A stretch of DNA of 64,000 nt, taken from the NCBI RefSeq assembly GCF_026781265.1, contig NZ_JAKUVC010000003.1:1-64000 (forward strand), in the 5' to 3' direction. The stretch comes from Streptococcus sanguinis (GTDB lineage Bacteria > Bacillota > Bacilli > Lactobacillales > Streptococcaceae). The translations under genes were made by a program, and so were the position numbers. Within the stretch, counting starts at the first letter, position 1; each line of letters opens with the position of its first letter. Shown in pieces: positions 33,990 through 44,567 of the stretch. The notes below the pieces were generated by a model. It saw only the letters and a program-made list of their open reading frames with translations, made no database searches and had not been told where the DNA came from.

Positions 33990-34732
33990 TGATTAATATT
34001 TCACATTTAAGTAAGACTTTTTCAGGTCAAAAGGTTCTGGATAATCTTAGTTTGGAAATTCAAAAAGGCGAAGTGGTAGCTTTGATTGGCTCTTCTGGTG
34101 CTGGGAAGTCAACCTTCCTCCGTAGTCTCAACTATCTGGAACAGCCAGATAGCGGAAAGATTGCTATCGACGGTTTCAAAGTGGATTTTTCAAGGATTTC
34201 CAAAGATGAGATTTTGCTGCTTCGTCGCAAGCTAGCTATGGTCTTTCAGCAGTTCAACCTCTTTTCCCGCCGGACTGCTCTGGAAAATGTCAAGGAAGGT
34301 CTGCTGGTAGTTAAGAAACTGTCTGACCAAGAAGCGACCAAGCTAGCCAAGGAAGAATTAGCAAAGGTTGGCTTGTCCGACCGAGAAAATCACTATCCAA
34401 GGCATTTATCAGGCGGTCAGAAGCAGCGGGTAGCCTTGGCAAGGGCTTTAGCTATGAAGCCAGATGTTCTTTTGCTAGACGAGCCGACCTCAGCCTTGGA
34501 TCCTGAGTTAGTTGGAGAAGTAGAAAAATCAATCGCTGATGCAGCCAAGTCTGGCCAGACCATGATTCTGGTCAGTCATGATATGTCCTTTGTCGCGCAG
34601 GTGGCCGACAGGGTGCTCTTTTTGGACAAGGGGAAAATCATAGAGTCCGGCACACCGGATGAGATTATCCATCATCCAAAAGAAGAAAGAACCAAGGAAT
34701 TTTTTGCTAGTTACAAACGGACCTATATTTGA
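33989..34732 (+). CDS. Polar amino-acid ABC transporter ATP-binding protein
   Basis: The 247-residue ATPase has Walker A (GSSGAGKST, about residues 34-42), the Q-loop (VFQQFNLF), the signature LSGGQKQR and Walker B (VLLLDEPTSALDP), with the family's typical LVSHDMSFV switch histidine. It is the partner of the upstream permease: its ATG overlaps the permease stop (TGATG), so translation is coupled. The pair energises uptake of a polar amino acid. A terminator follows. Confidence 0.93.
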   Translation: MINISHLSKTFSGQKVLDNLSLEIQKGEVVALIGSSGAGKSTFLRSLNYLEQPDSGKIAIDGFKVDFSRISKDEILLLRRKLAMVFQQFNLFSRRTALENVKEGLLVVKKLSDQEATKLAKEELAKVGLSDRENHYPRHLSGGQKQRVALARALAMKPDVLLLDEPTSALDPELVGEVEKSIADAAKSGQTMILVSHDMSFVAQVADRVLFLDKGKIIESGTPDEIIHHPKEERTKEFFASYKRTYI

Positions 34733-34752
34733 TATAATAGAGACAGTGAAGG

Positions 34753-34783
34753 CTCAGTTGGCTAGACCAGCTGAGTTTGTTTT
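34753..34783 (+). terminator. Terminator after the amino-acid transporter genes
   Basis: CTCAGTTGG (34753-34761) pairs with CCAGCTGAG (34767-34775), followed by TTTGTTTT. Confidence 0.8.
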
Positions 34784-34903
34784 CAGTCTTAGCGTACTGT
34801 GGAGCAGGCTTTCTTGTCTAGTGGGTGTTTTATGTTGACAGCTAGATTTGGAGTTGTTCCCTTTCTTTGCACTATGAGGCTGATTGACCTTTGAGGAGTT
34901 GAC

Positions 34904-35128
34904 ATGTTAGATCAAATATTTGCACTTTATATCGAGAGCTTGCTTTATACTGCAGTCGGTGTAGGGATCATTGCGGGTTTATGGATTGGACTGCGGATGC
35001 TTCGCCGCAAGGACAAGACAGCTAAGGAGCGCCAGAGCCATCTGTACGATGTCCTTCTGATTGTTATTATGACGATTCCAGTCCTGTCTTTTGCGACACT
35101 GGGTTTGCTCATTGTCCTAAAAGCTTAA
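34904..35128 (+). CDS. DUF4059 family small membrane protein
   Basis: The 74-residue protein has two membrane segments (about 11-32 and 49-72) separated by a basic loop (RMLRRKDKTAKERQ). This is the pattern of DUF4059, a streptococcal family usually found just upstream of trxB, as here. Function unknown; conserved neighbourhood suggests a redox or transport link. A GAGGAG site precedes the ATG. Confidence 0.85.
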   Translation: MLDQIFALYIESLLYTAVGVGIIAGLWIGLRMLRRKDKTAKERQSHLYDVLLIVIMTIPVLSFATLGLLIVLKA

Positions 35129-35193
35129 ATGCTTGTAAAACTGCAGAAAAGTTGTTAGAATAATTCTAGTTACAACAAGGAGAAAGAAGAGTT

Positions 35194-36108
35194 ATGTACG
35201 ATACAATTATTATTGGAGCTGGACCTGCCGGCATGACAGCTGCCCTTTATGCAGCCCGCAGCAACCTAAAAGTTGCCCTGCTGGAGCGCGGTATTCCTGG
35301 CGGTCAGATGAACAATACTGCTGACATTGAAAACTACCCAGGCTATGCTAATATCAGCGGTCCTGAGCTGGCAGAGAAAATGTTTGAGCCTCTTGAAAAT
35401 CTGGGTGTTGAACATCTCTTTGGCCTAGTAGAAAAAATTGAAGATCGGGGCGATTTTAAGGAAATCATCACAGAAGATGAGCGTTTTGAAGCTAAAACAG
35501 TCATCATTGCTTCTGGTGCTAATCATCGTCATCTGGGAGTTCCTGGTGAGGAAGACTTTAACAGCCGCGGGGTTTCCTATTGTGCGGTCTGTGATGGTGC
35601 CTTCTTCCGTGACGAAGACTTGCTGGTTGTCGGTGGTGGCGACTCGGCGGTAGAGGAAGCTATTTTCCTGACGCGCTTTGCAAAAAGTGTGACCATCGTT
35701 CACCGTCGCGATGAGCTGCGTGCACAAAAAGTGCTGCAGGATCGCGCCTTTGCCAACGAAAAGATTCGCTTTGTCTGGGACTCTGTGGTGGAAAGCATCC
35801 ATGGTAATGAGCGTAAGGTGACTGGCGTAACCTTCAAGAATGTCAAGACAGGTGAAACTAGTCAAGCAGATTTTGGTGGTATCTTTATCTATGTCGGCCT
35901 GGATCCAGTTAGTGAATTTGCTAAGGACTTGGGTATCACTGATGAGGCTGGCTGGATTCTGACGGATCATCAGATGAAAACGTCAGTAGACGGTATTTAC
36001 GCTGTTGGAGATGTTCGCCAGAAAAACCTGCGCCAGATTACGACAGCTGTTGGCGATGGTGCCATTGCCAGTCAGGAAGTCTACAAATATCTTACAGAGC
36101 AAGCATAA
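35194..36108 (+). CDS. trxB: Thioredoxin reductase
   Basis: TrxB uses NADPH and FAD to reduce thioredoxin. The 304-residue protein has the FAD motif GAGPAGMTAALYAAR at the N-terminus, the redox-active CAVCDG pair (about residues 133-138), the NADPH-binding GGGDSAVEEA and the C-terminal GVYAVGDVR-like FAD contact. Length is typical of low-molecular-weight TrxB. The start has an AAGGAG site. A terminator with a long internal loop follows. Confidence 0.95.
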   Translation: MYDTIIIGAGPAGMTAALYAARSNLKVALLERGIPGGQMNNTADIENYPGYANISGPELAEKMFEPLENLGVEHLFGLVEKIEDRGDFKEIITEDERFEAKTVIIASGANHRHLGVPGEEDFNSRGVSYCAVCDGAFFRDEDLLVVGGGDSAVEEAIFLTRFAKSVTIVHRRDELRAQKVLQDRAFANEKIRFVWDSVVESIHGNERKVTGVTFKNVKTGETSQADFGGIFIYVGLDPVSEFAKDLGITDEAGWILTDHQMKTSVDGIYAVGDVRQKNLRQITTAVGDGAIASQEVYKYLTEQA

Positions 36109-36114
36109 ACATAT

Positions 36115-36169
36115 AAGCTAAGCAGGTGTGTCTATTCAAGTGAGTTGATAGGATTTGCTTAGCTTTTTT
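36115..36169 (+). terminator. Terminator after trxB
   Basis: AAGCTAAGCA (36115-36124) pairs with TGCTTAGCTT (36156-36165), followed by TTTTT; the loop itself can form a small stem. Confidence 0.75.
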
Positions 36170-36215
36170 GGAATTATGATATAATAAAAGGTATCTAGCG
36201 TAAAGGAGCAAAAAG

Positions 36216-37676
36216 ATGTACCCAGATGATAGTTTAACTCTGCACACTGATTTGTACCAAATCAACATGATGCAGGTTTATTTCAAGCAAAATATTCACA
36301 ACAAGCATGCGGTTTTTGAAGTTTTTTTCCGTAAGAATCCTTTTAATAACGGCTACGCAGTCTTTGCGGGCTTAGAAAGAATTATTTCCTATCTCAATAA
36401 TCTGACATTCAGCCAGAGCGATTTAGATTATTTGCAATCCTTGGGCTATCACGGAGAGTTTCTGGATTATTTGCGAAATCTCAAGATGAGCCTGACAGTA
36501 AGGTCTGTTCAGGAAGGTGATTTGGTTTTTGCCAATGAGCCAATCGTGCAGGTGGAAGGTCCATTAGCTCAGTGTCAGCTGGTTGAGACTGCCCTGCTCA
36601 ATATCGTTAATTTTCAAACCCTGATTGCTACCAAGGCAGCTCGTATCCGCTCTGTCATCGAAGATGAACCTCTGATGGAGTTCGGTACGCGTCGGGCCCA
36701 GGAAATGGATGCTGCTATTTGGGGGACCAGGGCTGCGGTGATTGGCGGAGCTAACGGAACCAGCAATGTCCGGGCTGGCAAGCTCTTTAATATTCCAGTC
36801 TTGGGAACGCATGCTCATGCTCTCGTTCAAGTCTATGGAAATGATTATGAAGCCTTTAAAGCTTACGCTGAGACTCATCATAACTGTGTTTTCCTAGTAG
36901 ATACCTACGATACATTGCGCCTAGGTGTTCCGGCAGCTATTCGGGTGGCGCGTGAGCTAGGAGACAAGATTAAGTTTCTTGGTGTCCGTATTGATTCGGG
37001 AGACCTTGCCTATATTTCTAAGAAAGTTCGGCAGCAATTAGATGAAGCTGGCTTCCCTGATGCTAAGATTTATGCGTCCAATGATCTGGATGAAAATACC
37101 ATTCTCAACTTGAAAATGCAAAAGGCCAAGATAGATGTCTGGGGTGTGGGAACTAAGCTCATTACGGCCTATGACCAGCCGGCTTTAGGAGCGGTTTATA
37201 AGATTGTTGCTATCGAAGATGAGAGTGGGGTTTTGCGCAATACCATCAAGCTGTCCAATAATGCTGAAAAAGTTTCTACTCCAGGCAAGAAGCAGGTTTG
37301 GCGCATTACCAGCCGTGAAAAAGGGAAGTCCGAGGGAGACTACATTACCTATGATGGCCTTGATGTCAATGGCTTGGAAGAGCTGGAAATGTTCCATCCA
37401 ACCTATACCTATATTAATAAAACGGTCAAAAATTTTGATGCCGTACCGCTTTTGGTCGATATTTTCCAAGAAGGGAATTTGGTTTATAATCAGCCGACCT
37501 TGACTGAGATTCAAGCCTATGCCCGTAAGGAATTTGATAAACTTTGGGATGAGTACAAGCGGGTTCTCAATCCACAGGATTATCCAGTTGACCTGGCTAG
37601 AGATATCTGGCAGGATAAGATGGACTTAATTGACCAGATGCGCAAGAAAGCCTACCAGACAGGAGCAGAAAAATGA
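36216..37676 (+). CDS. pncB: Nicotinate phosphoribosyltransferase
   Basis: PncB converts nicotinate and PRPP to nicotinate mononucleotide, the entry to NAD salvage. The 486-residue protein begins [12 protein letters not shown], contains the EFGTRRAQ segment, the autophosphorylated-histidine region [14 protein letters not shown] (about residues 196-209) and [10 protein letters not shown]. It overlaps nadE by four bases (ATGA), so the two NAD-synthesis genes are coupled. The start follows AAAGGAG, with a TATAAT at about 36180 upstream. Confidence 0.94.
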   Translation: MYPDDSLTLHTDLYQINMMQVYFKQNIHNKHAVFEVFFRKNPFNNGYAVFAGLERIISYLNNLTFSQSDLDYLQSLGYHGEFLDYLRNLKMSLTVRSVQEGDLVFANEPIVQVEGPLAQCQLVETALLNIVNFQTLIATKAARIRSVIEDEPLMEFGTRRAQEMDAAIWGTRAAVIGGANGTSNVRAGKLFNIPVLGTHAHALVQVYGNDYEAFKAYAETHHNCVFLVDTYDTLRLGVPAAIRVARELGDKIKFLGVRIDSGDLAYISKKVRQQLDEAGFPDAKIYASNDLDENTILNLKMQKAKIDVWGVGTKLITAYDQPALGAVYKIVAIEDESGVLRNTIKLSNNAEKVSTPGKKQVWRITSREKGKSEGDYITYDGLDVNGLEELEMFHPTYTYINKTVKNFDAVPLLVDIFQEGNLVYNQPTLTEIQAYARKEFDKLWDEYKRVLNPQDYPVDLARDIWQDKMDLIDQMRKKAYQTGAEK

Positions 37677-38497
37677 GCCTACAAGAAGAAATTATCGCTC
37701 AACTGGGCGTCAAACCAGTGATTGACCCGGAGGAAGAAATCCGCAAGTCAGTGGACTTTCTTAAGGCCTATCTGAGAAAGCACCCTTTTTTGAAAAGTTA
37801 TGTTCTGGGAATTTCTGGTGGTCAGGATTCAACCTTGGCTGGCCGCTTAGCTCAGCTGGCTGTAGAGGAAATGCGAGCTGAGACTGGAGATGATGGCTAT
37901 CGCTTTATTGCTGTCCGTCTGCCTTACGGTGTTCAGGCAGATGAAGATGATGCCCAAAAGGCTCTGGCTTTTATCCAGCCTGATGTCAGTCTGACAGTTA
38001 ATATCAAGGAATCTGCTGATGCCATGACAAGGGCTGTAGAGGCAACGGGTGCCAAAGTCTCTGATTTTAACAAGGGCAATATCAAGGCCCGCAGCCGTAT
38101 GATTGCCCAGTATGCTTTGGCTGGTTCATACAGCGGAGCTGTTATTGGGACCGATCATGCAGCCGAAAATGTCACGGCCTTTTTCACCAAGTTTGGGGAT
38201 GGCGGAGCAGATATCTTACCGCTTTACCGTCTCAATAAGCGTCAAGGAAAGCAGCTTTTGGTCGCCTTAGGAGCAGATCCGGCTCTCTATGAAAAGGTGC
38301 CGACGGCTGACTTGGAAGAAGAAAAACCTGGGATTGCGGATGAAGTCGCTCTGGGAGTTAGCTACAATGAAATTGATGATTATCTCGAAGGCAAGTCCGT
38401 TTCAGCCCAAGCTCAAGAAACTATCGAATCTTGGTGGTATAAAGGACAGCACAAAAGGCATTTGCCAATTACGATTTTTGACGAATTTTGGAAGTGA
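37673..38497 (+). CDS. nadE: NH3-dependent NAD+ synthetase
   Basis: NadE amidates deamido-NAD to NAD using ATP and ammonia. The 274-residue protein has the ATP pyrophosphatase loop [11 protein letters not shown] (about residues 45-55), [10 protein letters not shown] and the [20 protein letters not shown] segment. It has no glutaminase domain, which marks it as the ammonia-dependent type. It is coupled to pncB by a four-base overlap. Confidence 0.95.
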   Translation: MSLQEEIIAQLGVKPVIDPEEEIRKSVDFLKAYLRKHPFLKSYVLGISGGQDSTLAGRLAQLAVEEMRAETGDDGYRFIAVRLPYGVQADEDDAQKALAFIQPDVSLTVNIKESADAMTRAVEATGAKVSDFNKGNIKARSRMIAQYALAGSYSGAVIGTDHAAENVTAFFTKFGDGGADILPLYRLNKRQGKQLLVALGADPALYEKVPTADLEEEKPGIADEVALGVSYNEIDDYLEGKSVSAQAQETIESWWYKGQHKRHLPITIFDEFWK

Positions 38498-38544
38498 AAA
38501 TCTCTATCGCAACTTTTTAGTCTGAGCTAAGAAACGAGGAAGCC

Positions 38545-39105
38545 ATGAAAAAGATAGGTACACAGTCCATTGAAACCAAACGTCTTTTACTAAGACCTTT
38601 TCTAGAATCGGATGTACAAGCTATGTATGACAACTGGGCTTCTCGTCCGGATAATTTGCTGCATGTGACCTGGGATGCTCACGAGAGTCCTGAAGTCACC
38701 CAACAGTCTATTGCTCGCTGGGTTGAGAATTATCAAAACATGGATTTTTACAAGTGGGCCATCTGCCTGAAAGAAAATCCTGAACATGTGCTTGGTGATA
38801 TTAGTGTGGTGGACATGGATGAGGCAGTCAACGCTTGCGAGGTCGGTTATATTTTAAGTAAAGACTATTGGGGGCAGGGGCTGATGACAGAAGCTTTGAA
38901 AGCTGTTTTGAACTACCTTTTGCAAGACGCAGGATTCAATCGTGTCACAGCAAAATTTGTAACAGCCAATCCAGCTTCGGGGCGTGTTATGGCTAAAGCT
39001 GGAATGAGCTACGAAGGCACTTTCCGTCAGGCTGTATTTCATAAAGGACAAGTCAAAGATTTTTCCGTCTATGGAATCCTAAAATCCGATTTAGAAAAAG
39101 GCTAG
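38545..39105 (+). CDS. GNAT family acetyltransferase (RimJ/RimL type)
   Basis: This 186-residue protein begins with the RimJ/RimL-like TKRLLLRPFLESDV and has the acetyl-CoA binding YWGQGLMTEALKAVLNY (about residues 108-124). Such enzymes acetylate N-termini of ribosomal proteins or small amines; the substrate is not visible. It follows nadE by 47 bases with a GAGGAAG site and may be co-transcribed. Confidence 0.88.
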   Translation: MKKIGTQSIETKRLLLRPFLESDVQAMYDNWASRPDNLLHVTWDAHESPEVTQQSIARWVENYQNMDFYKWAICLKENPEHVLGDISVVDMDEAVNACEVGYILSKDYWGQGLMTEALKAVLNYLLQDAGFNRVTAKFVTANPASGRVMAKAGMSYEGTFRQAVFHKGQVKDFSVYGILKSDLEKG

Positions 39106-39183
39106 GACTCTTTTGTCCAGCCTTTTTACTTGCGCTCCTTTTTTAAAGTTCTATAATAGATGTATAATGAAAAGGAGGATTCT

Positions 39184-40055
39184 ATGCATTCGTTAGAACA
39201 AGATTTTACAGATAAGCTGTACGCTGCTTATGAGGCAAATCCCAAGTTTGCAGCAATGGAAAATGCCATCAGTCACAATGGCCTTTTGACTTCCTTGGAG
39301 AAGCGAAGCGCTGCCGTGGAAAATACACCAGTCTTTTCGCTGGATCTCACTAAGGATAAGGTTAGCGACCAGAAAGCGTCTGGCCGCTGTTGGATGTTTG
39401 CAGCTCTTAATACCTTCCGCCACAAGATGATTGCTGGTTTCCAATTGGAAGATTTTGAGCTATCTCAAGCTCATACCTTCTCAAGCTAGATGACTATGTC
39501 TCTATCATCAATGCACCGACTGCTGACAAGCCTTATGGTAGGTCCTATACAGTTGAGATGTTGGGCAATGTCGTTGGCAGCAAGCCCGTTCGTTATTTGA
39601 ATGTTGAAATGGACCGACTAAAAGAGCTGGCTATTGCCCAAATGCAGGCTGGCGAGACCGTTTGGTTTGGCTCGGATGTTGGTCAGTCTAGCAATCGTAA
39701 GGCAGGTGTTATGGCAGAGGGGCTGCACGATTTCACTGCCAGCATGGATATTCGACTAACTCAGGATAAGGCTTGCCGCTTGGACTATAGCGAAAGCCTC
39801 ATGACCCACGCCATGGTCTTGACAGGGGTAGACTTGGATGGAAATGGCAAGGCTAAGAAATGGAAGGTCGAAAACTCCTGGGGTGAAAAGGTTGGTAACA
39901 AGAGCTATTTCGTAGCCTCTGACGCTTGGATGGACGAATATACCTATCAAATCGTCGTTCGTAAAGAATTTCTGACAGCAGCGGAATTAGCTGCTTATGA
40001 AGCAGAGCCTATTGTCTTGGCTCCTTGGGATCCCATGGGGGCTTTGGCAAAGTAA
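39184..40055 (+). pseudogene. pepC: Aminopeptidase C, inactivated by an internal deletion
   Basis: PepC is a cytoplasmic bleomycin-hydrolase-type cysteine aminopeptidase of about 445 residues. Here the first 101 codons are normal, including the active-site cysteine in GRCWMFAALN, up to SQAHTF, and then run into a stop at 39487. The C-terminal part resumes in another frame at LDDYVSIINAPTAD (39486) and continues for 189 codons to 40055 with the active-site His (MTHAMVL) and Asn (VENSWG) intact. About 155 codons are missing and the two halves are out of frame. An AAGGAGG ribosome site remains. Confidence 0.9.
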
Positions 40056-40074
40056 GCTTTGATGAGAGAATAAG

Positions 40075-40113
40075 AAAAGAGTAAGAATTTTTCATTCTTA
40101 CTCTTTTAGTTTG
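40075..40113. terminator. Bidirectional terminator between pepC and pbp1A
   Basis: AAAAGAGTAAGAA (40075-40087) pairs with TTCTTACTCTTTT (40095-40107); A/T runs on both sides fit two converging genes. Confidence 0.85.
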
Positions 40114-40132
40114 TATTCTAATCTTCGTAACC

Positions 40133-42271
40133 CTAGTCATTTCCACCGTCACCGGAAGATGAGTCATTATGGCTAGAAGAGCTATTGTTTGAATCACCAG
40201 AATGCTCACTTGAAGCTGATGTGTCAGAGCTAGCTTCTGTACTGTAACTGCTATAGCTAGAATAGTTATAGTACTGCTGGTTATTGTAGTAACGGTTATA
40301 GCCAGTACCACTGTTGAGGTAGACATAAGAGCCACTGCGGTAGAGACCATCTGGCATTTCCCAATCTTCTGAAGCAGAGCCATCTTGAGCTAGGTAAAGC
40401 ATCATTTCGCGGTAGACATCTGTTGCAACCTTAACCCCGTCATCAAGGATTGGTGTCAGGCGGTTAGAGTAGCCAGTCCAAACAGCCATGGAATACTTAG
40501 GTGTGTAGCCAACGAAGAGCTCGTCTGGTGTGACAATGCTAGAGTAGTAGTAAGGCTTGGTCAGCTTAGCTAATTCATCGTCAGCATAGTTGGAGGTTCC
40601 GGTCTTACCGGCCTGATAAACACCAGAAATAGCAGCGTTTGTACCTGTACCAGACTGCAAGACTGTTTTCATCATATCGGTCATCATGTAGGCTGTCGTT
40701 TCCTTCATAGCCTTGGAACCATTGTTGGAGAAAGTCTTCTCCGTTCCGTCACTGAAGACGACGCGATTGACATACTGAGGTTTGTAGTAAGTACCGCCAT
40801 TGGCAAAAGCAGCATAGGCAGCAGCCATTTTTTCACTGCTGGCTCCGTATTCATTGCCGGATTTGCTGGTATTACTTGAAAAGGCATTAACATAGAACAT
40901 TTCAGGATAGTTAATTCCTATACGATTTAGGAACTTGAGGGATTCATCCAGACCAACGGCTTCCAGCGTTTTCACGGCAGGAACGTTCCGGGATTCCTGA
41001 ATCGCATATTGAATCGTCATCCCGCCATAGTATTTCTTATCCCAATTGTAAACTGGTGTGCTGGAATAAGGGAAGTTATATGGAGCATCTGTGATAGGAG
41101 CAGCAGTTGAAGTATAGACTTCATTTTCAAGAGCTGGAGCATAATCGGTGATTGGTTTCATAGTTGAACCGAAGTCACGGTTGGTTTCAACAGCTTGGTT
41201 GGTACCAAAGGATACGTTGGTAGACTGGTGACGAGCACCGAGTTGGGCAATGACTTTACCAGTTTGGACATCCATAACTGTGGAGGCAACCTGCATTTCA
41301 TCATCTGGATAAGCTACATAGTCTTCAGTATTGTAAATATCCCAGAGTTTCTGTTGAGCCTCTGTGTTGACGTTTGTATAGACTTCCATACCAGTTGTTA
41401 GGACATTATAACCAGTTTCTTCTTCAACCTGTTCAATTGCTTCTTTGATATAGTTATCCATGTAAGCTGGGTAGCTAGTAGAAGCTTTCAGACTTTGAAG
41501 TCCATCGGTTACAGGTGTGTTTTTGGCTTGCTCATATTGTTCATCTGTTATGTATTTGAGGTCGTGCATCTCACGAAGTACCAGATTACGGCGATTGGTC
41601 GCAGCCTCTGGGTGAGTATAAGGGTCATATTGGTTAGGTGCCTGAGGCATACCTGCCAGCAGAGCCGTTTGATGTAAGCTCAAATCTTTTAGGTCCTTGC
41701 CATAGTAGCTTCGGGCTGCTGTCTGCATACCGTAGTTACTGTTAGACATGTAGACTTTATTGACATAATAGGTCAAGATTTGCTGCTTGGTCGCTTTCCG
41801 CTCAAGCTGAGCAGCCAACCAAGCTTCTTGAATTTTACGTGAAAGGGTCGCGTCCGAGGAAGAAGTTGAGAAATAGGACAGCTTAATCAATTGCTGGGTC
41901 AGAGTTGATCCCCCTTGGCGACCTCCGCGGATGTTGCTAACAAGGGCACCTGCAATCCGAATAAAGTCCACCCCGCGGTGATTGAAGAAGCGATGGTCTT
42001 CGATGGCGACAATGGCATTGACCAAATCCGTAGGAATTTCACTTGTTTCAGCATTGACCCGCTTTTCAGCGCCTAGGTCCGCAATCAAATTGTTATTGCT
42101 GTCAAAAATCTTACTGGATGTTGTCGCGATCAGGTCTTTTTCAGAAAGCTTAGGAGCCTTGACCGCATAGTAGGTAAATACTAAACAGCCAATCACGAAT
42201 CCAATCATAAGCAGGGTTATAAGTGCACTTGCAAGATATTTTAAAGCCTGCATAAGAGTTTGTTTATTCAT
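40133..42271 (-). CDS. pbp1A: Penicillin-binding protein 1A
   Basis: This class A bifunctional wall synthase has 712 residues: a short cytoplasmic N-terminus, a membrane anchor (about 14-35), the GT51 glycosyltransferase domain ([21 protein letters not shown]) and the transpeptidase with Ser369 in STMK, SSN-type and KTGT motifs. The tail is rich in Tyr, Asn and Ser with no charge pattern. It polymerises and cross-links peptidoglycan at the division site. It is transcribed with recU, whose stop overlaps its start by eight bases, the arrangement in most Firmicutes. Confidence 0.95.
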   Translation of the reverse strand: MNKQTLMQALKYLASALITLLMIGFVIGCLVFTYYAVKAPKLSEKDLIATTSSKIFDSNNNLIADLGAEKRVNAETSEIPTDLVNAIVAIEDHRFFNHRGVDFIRIAGALVSNIRGGRQGGSTLTQQLIKLSYFSTSSSDATLSRKIQEAWLAAQLERKATKQQILTYYVNKVYMSNSNYGMQTAARSYYGKDLKDLSLHQTALLAGMPQAPNQYDPYTHPEAATNRRNLVLREMHDLKYITDEQYEQAKNTPVTDGLQSLKASTSYPAYMDNYIKEAIEQVEEETGYNVLTTGMEVYTNVNTEAQQKLWDIYNTEDYVAYPDDEMQVASTVMDVQTGKVIAQLGARHQSTNVSFGTNQAVETNRDFGSTMKPITDYAPALENEVYTSTAAPITDAPYNFPYSSTPVYNWDKKYYGGMTIQYAIQESRNVPAVKTLEAVGLDESLKFLNRIGINYPEMFYVNAFSSNTSKSGNEYGASSEKMAAAYAAFANGGTYYKPQYVNRVVFSDGTEKTFSNNGSKAMKETTAYMMTDMMKTVLQSGTGTNAAISGVYQAGKTGTSNYADDELAKLTKPYYYSSIVTPDELFVGYTPKYSMAVWTGYSNRLTPILDDGVKVATDVYREMMLYLAQDGSASEDWEMPDGLYRSGSYVYLNSGTGYNRYYNNQQYYNYSSYSSYSTEASSDTSASSEHSGDSNNSSSSHNDSSSGDGGND

Positions 42272-42866
42272 TTATAATACCACCTAGTAGTTTTTGTTCG
42301 ATAATTTCAAGATAGGGGATGCTGGGAAGCTGTTGCATTTCAATCGGATAACCATGCTCTTGGATGTAAGTTAGAGGCATGGACTTCCCTCCCTTGTCGA
42401 TCTTGTAAAACTCAATTAAATAAGAAGCGGGAAGTAGGTAAGTCTCCCTTAAGCTGGAAAAATGCAGTAAGACAAAACAGATGCCCTTTTGCTCAAGGAC
42501 TGCCTCCATATGCTCAATCTGATGCGAATGAAAATTTTTCATGGGCATCGATTTTTTCTGTCGGGTTTCCTTGGCTTCAAAGTCAATATAATGACCCTTG
42601 TAGACACCAGAATAGTCTGTTGTGGAAGCTTGCCGAAAGTAAGCCTCTACAATCTTGGCTCGGCTACGATGCGGATAATCAACCTTGACAATCTGAATGG
42701 GGGTGGGCTTTTTATGGATGACAGCGAGTCCTCTGCTAAGATAGTAGTTGTTGGATTCGTTGATCATCTTTTCAAAAGACATCCCACGATTGGCAAAGTT
42801 AATCATGCCGGAAACTGGCCTATTGATACTGCTTTTTGCCTTTAGCTTATGCGGATAGTTGACCAT
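42264..42866 (-). CDS. recU: Holliday junction resolvase RecU
   Basis: RecU cleaves Holliday junctions during recombination and chromosome segregation. The 200-residue protein shows the RecU N-terminal [11 protein letters not shown] segment, the catalytic IDFEAKETR (about residues 93-101) and the C-terminal hydrophobic strand with ICFVLLHF. Length is normal. It lies upstream of pbp1A with an overlapping stop/start, the standard Gram-positive pairing. Confidence 0.93.
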   Translation of the reverse strand: MVNYPHKLKAKSSINRPVSGMINFANRGMSFEKMINESNNYYLSRGLAVIHKKPTPIQIVKVDYPHRSRAKIVEAYFRQASTTDYSGVYKGHYIDFEAKETRQKKSMPMKNFHSHQIEHMEAVLEQKGICFVLLHFSSLRETYLLPASYLIEFYKIDKGGKSMPLTYIQEHGYPIEMQQLPSIPYLEIIEQKLLGGIINE

Positions 42867-42933
42867 AAAACTCCTTATTGGTACAATAGCATCACTCTAT
42901 TATACCACAAAAAACTTTTTTAAGGGAGAATAA

Positions 42934-43461
42934 ATGACCAGTCTACTAATAACAGGCTACAAAGCCTTTGAAATCGGCATTTCGACGGAAAAAGACATGA
43001 GAATAAACATCATAAAAGAAGCCGCTAAAAGGGACTTAATCCGTTTTTTGGAAGATGGAGTAGATTGGCTGGTTTTTATGGGCAATCTGGGCTTTGAGTC
43101 TTGGGCCTTGGAGCTGGCCGATGACTTGAAAAAGGACTATGAGTTTCAGACGGCAACCATCTTTCTCTTTGAGAATCAAGGTGAAAATTGGAATGAAGCT
43201 AATCAGGCAAAATTAGCTGCTTTTAAGCAAACCGATTTCGTCAAGTATGCTTATCCGACCTACCAAAATCCTAGTCAGTTTCGTGATTACAATCAATTTA
43301 TCATTCAAAATACGGACGGAGCCTACCTGTTTTACGATGAAGAACAGGAGACAAAATTGAAATATCTTTACCAAGAAATGAAAAAACAAGAACAGTATTT
43401 TATCAAAAAATTAACATTTGATGACCTGAATGAAGTGGCCGAAAATTTTTCGGGAAATTAA
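42934..43461 (+). CDS. ypsA: DUF1273 / YpsA family protein (SLOG superfamily)
   Basis: The 175-residue cytosolic protein starts [14 protein letters not shown] and carries [19 protein letters not shown], the Rossmann-like nucleotide-binding region of the SLOG/YpsA family. In Bacillus and Staphylococcus, YpsA overproduction disturbs cell division. Its place beside gpsB, and divergent from recU-pbp1A, is the conserved one. The start follows AAGGGAG. Confidence 0.9.
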   Translation: MTSLLITGYKAFEIGISTEKDMRINIIKEAAKRDLIRFLEDGVDWLVFMGNLGFESWALELADDLKKDYEFQTATIFLFENQGENWNEANQAKLAAFKQTDFVKYAYPTYQNPSQFRDYNQFIIQNTDGAYLFYDEEQETKLKYLYQEMKKQEQYFIKKLTFDDLNEVAENFSGN

Positions 43462-43532
43462 ATGATAAATCTTGATTTTTATAGTGCATTTTGTTTATAA
43501 TTGAATATGACAAACTAGATTGGAGAGAGAAG

Positions 43533-43895
43533 ATGGCAAGTATTATTTTTACAGCAAAAGATATTTTTGATCAGGATTTTAAACGCGAAGTACGTGGCTA
43601 TAGTAAGTCCGAAGTGGATGAGTTTTTGGACGATATTATCAAGGATTATGAGACTTATGCAGCCTTGGTAAAGGAGCTGCGTGAGGAAAATCGCCGTCTC
43701 AAGGAAGAGTTGGCTGCGAAGCCGGTTGAAAAAGCACCGGTTCAGCCGACTCAGCCTGTCCAATCAACACAAGCGACTCAGTCGACTGCAGAAAGCTTCC
43801 CTCAGATGACTTCTGCGACTAACTTTGATATTTTGAAGCGCTTGAACCGTCTTGAAAAGGAAGTATTCGGGAAACAAATTTTGGATCGTGAATAG
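43533..43895 (+). CDS. gpsB: Cell division protein GpsB
   Basis: GpsB is a DivIVA-like adaptor that links septal and peripheral wall synthesis, binding PBPs and StkP. The 120-residue protein has an N-terminal membrane-contacting DivIVA-type domain ([30 protein letters not shown]), a Pro/Gln/Thr-rich linker (about 70-95) and a C-terminal trimerising helix ([14 protein letters not shown]). I chose the ATG at 43533 behind GGAGAGAG. rnpB follows directly. Confidence 0.94.
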   Translation: MASIIFTAKDIFDQDFKREVRGYSKSEVDEFLDDIIKDYETYAALVKELREENRRLKEELAAKPVEKAPVQPTQPVQSTQATQSTAESFPQMTSATNFDILKRLNRLEKEVFGKQILDRE

Positions 43896-43910
43896 TGGTT
43901 CTTTTAGAAT

Positions 43911-44293
43911 AGTGCAATTTTTGGATAATCGCGTGGAAATTATAGATTTTCATGAGGAAAGTCCATGCTAGCACTGGCTGTGATGCCGGTAGTGTTTGTG
44001 CTAGGCGAAGAAATAAGCCTAGGGACGGATTTTTCCGTTACGGCGACTGAAAGGGCTAAGTCTTTGGATATGTCTGATTAGGTCTGAAAGTGCCACAGTG
44101 ACGTAGTTCTTTTGGAAACAGAAGAAGTGGAACGCGGTAAACCCCTCAAGCTAGCAACCCAAACTTTGGTCGGGGCATGGAGTGCGTGGAAGCGAACATA
44201 GCACTCTGACTGGAAACAGTAGACAGATGATTATCGAAGGAAATGGTACCTAGTCATTTCCGGAACAAAACATGGCTTACAGAAAATTGCATA
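43911..44293 (+). ncRNA. rnpB: RNase P RNA (class B)
   Basis: Conserved RNase P features are visible: P1 formed by TGCAATTTT (43913 on) with AAAATTGCA (44283-44291), the GAGGAAAGTCCATGC block at about 43950 and the 3' block with ACAAAACATGGCTTACAG. The order and layout fit the class B RNA of Firmicutes. It processes the 5' ends of tRNA precursors with the protein subunit. Ends are approximate. Its place after gpsB is conserved in streptococci. Confidence 0.95.
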
Positions 44294-44300
44294 TAGGCTG

Positions 44301-44340
44301 AGGCTAGGACGTCAAGTCCTGTCCTCTTTAAATTTTATAA
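44301..44340 (+). terminator. Probable terminator after rnpB
   Basis: GAGG..AGGAC pairs with GTCCT..CCTC in this stretch, followed by TTTAAATTTT. Confidence 0.6.
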
Positions 44341-44478
44341 TAGAATAGCAAGAGAGTGGCTGAGCGCTCTATTCTCTGCCAAGTTCAACTAGCTGTTGCT
44401 TCATTTGTCTAATGGACATTTCAAGTAATGATCTAGCTGACAATGGCAGCGAAACCTTCTCAGCCCAAAATTTAAAAA

Positions 44479-44530
44479 GGGAGAGTGAGGAAAATCGATG
44501 TGACGAAATCACGATTTTTGTCTCACCCCC
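44479..44530. repeat. Intergenic hairpin, possible member of a dispersed streptococcal repeat
   Basis: GGGAGAGTGAGG..AAAATCG..TGTGA folds on to ATCAC..ATTTTTGT..CTCACCCCC. On the minus strand it is followed by TTTTTAAATTTT and could terminate transcription from that side. It recalls the GAGTGGGACA-type intergenic repeats of streptococci. The rest of 44340-44567 shows no convincing gene; a 65-codon minus-strand frame runs through this hairpin. Confidence 0.5.
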
Positions 44531-44567
44531 TTTGTTTGTATAGATTGGAATCCATTTAAAAGCCAAG

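Noticed and set aside
44369-44566. A 65-codon minus-strand frame between rnpB and the rRNA methylase
   Set aside because: No clear ribosome site, it passes through the strong hairpin at 44479-44530, and the product has no protein-like conserved segment that I recognise.
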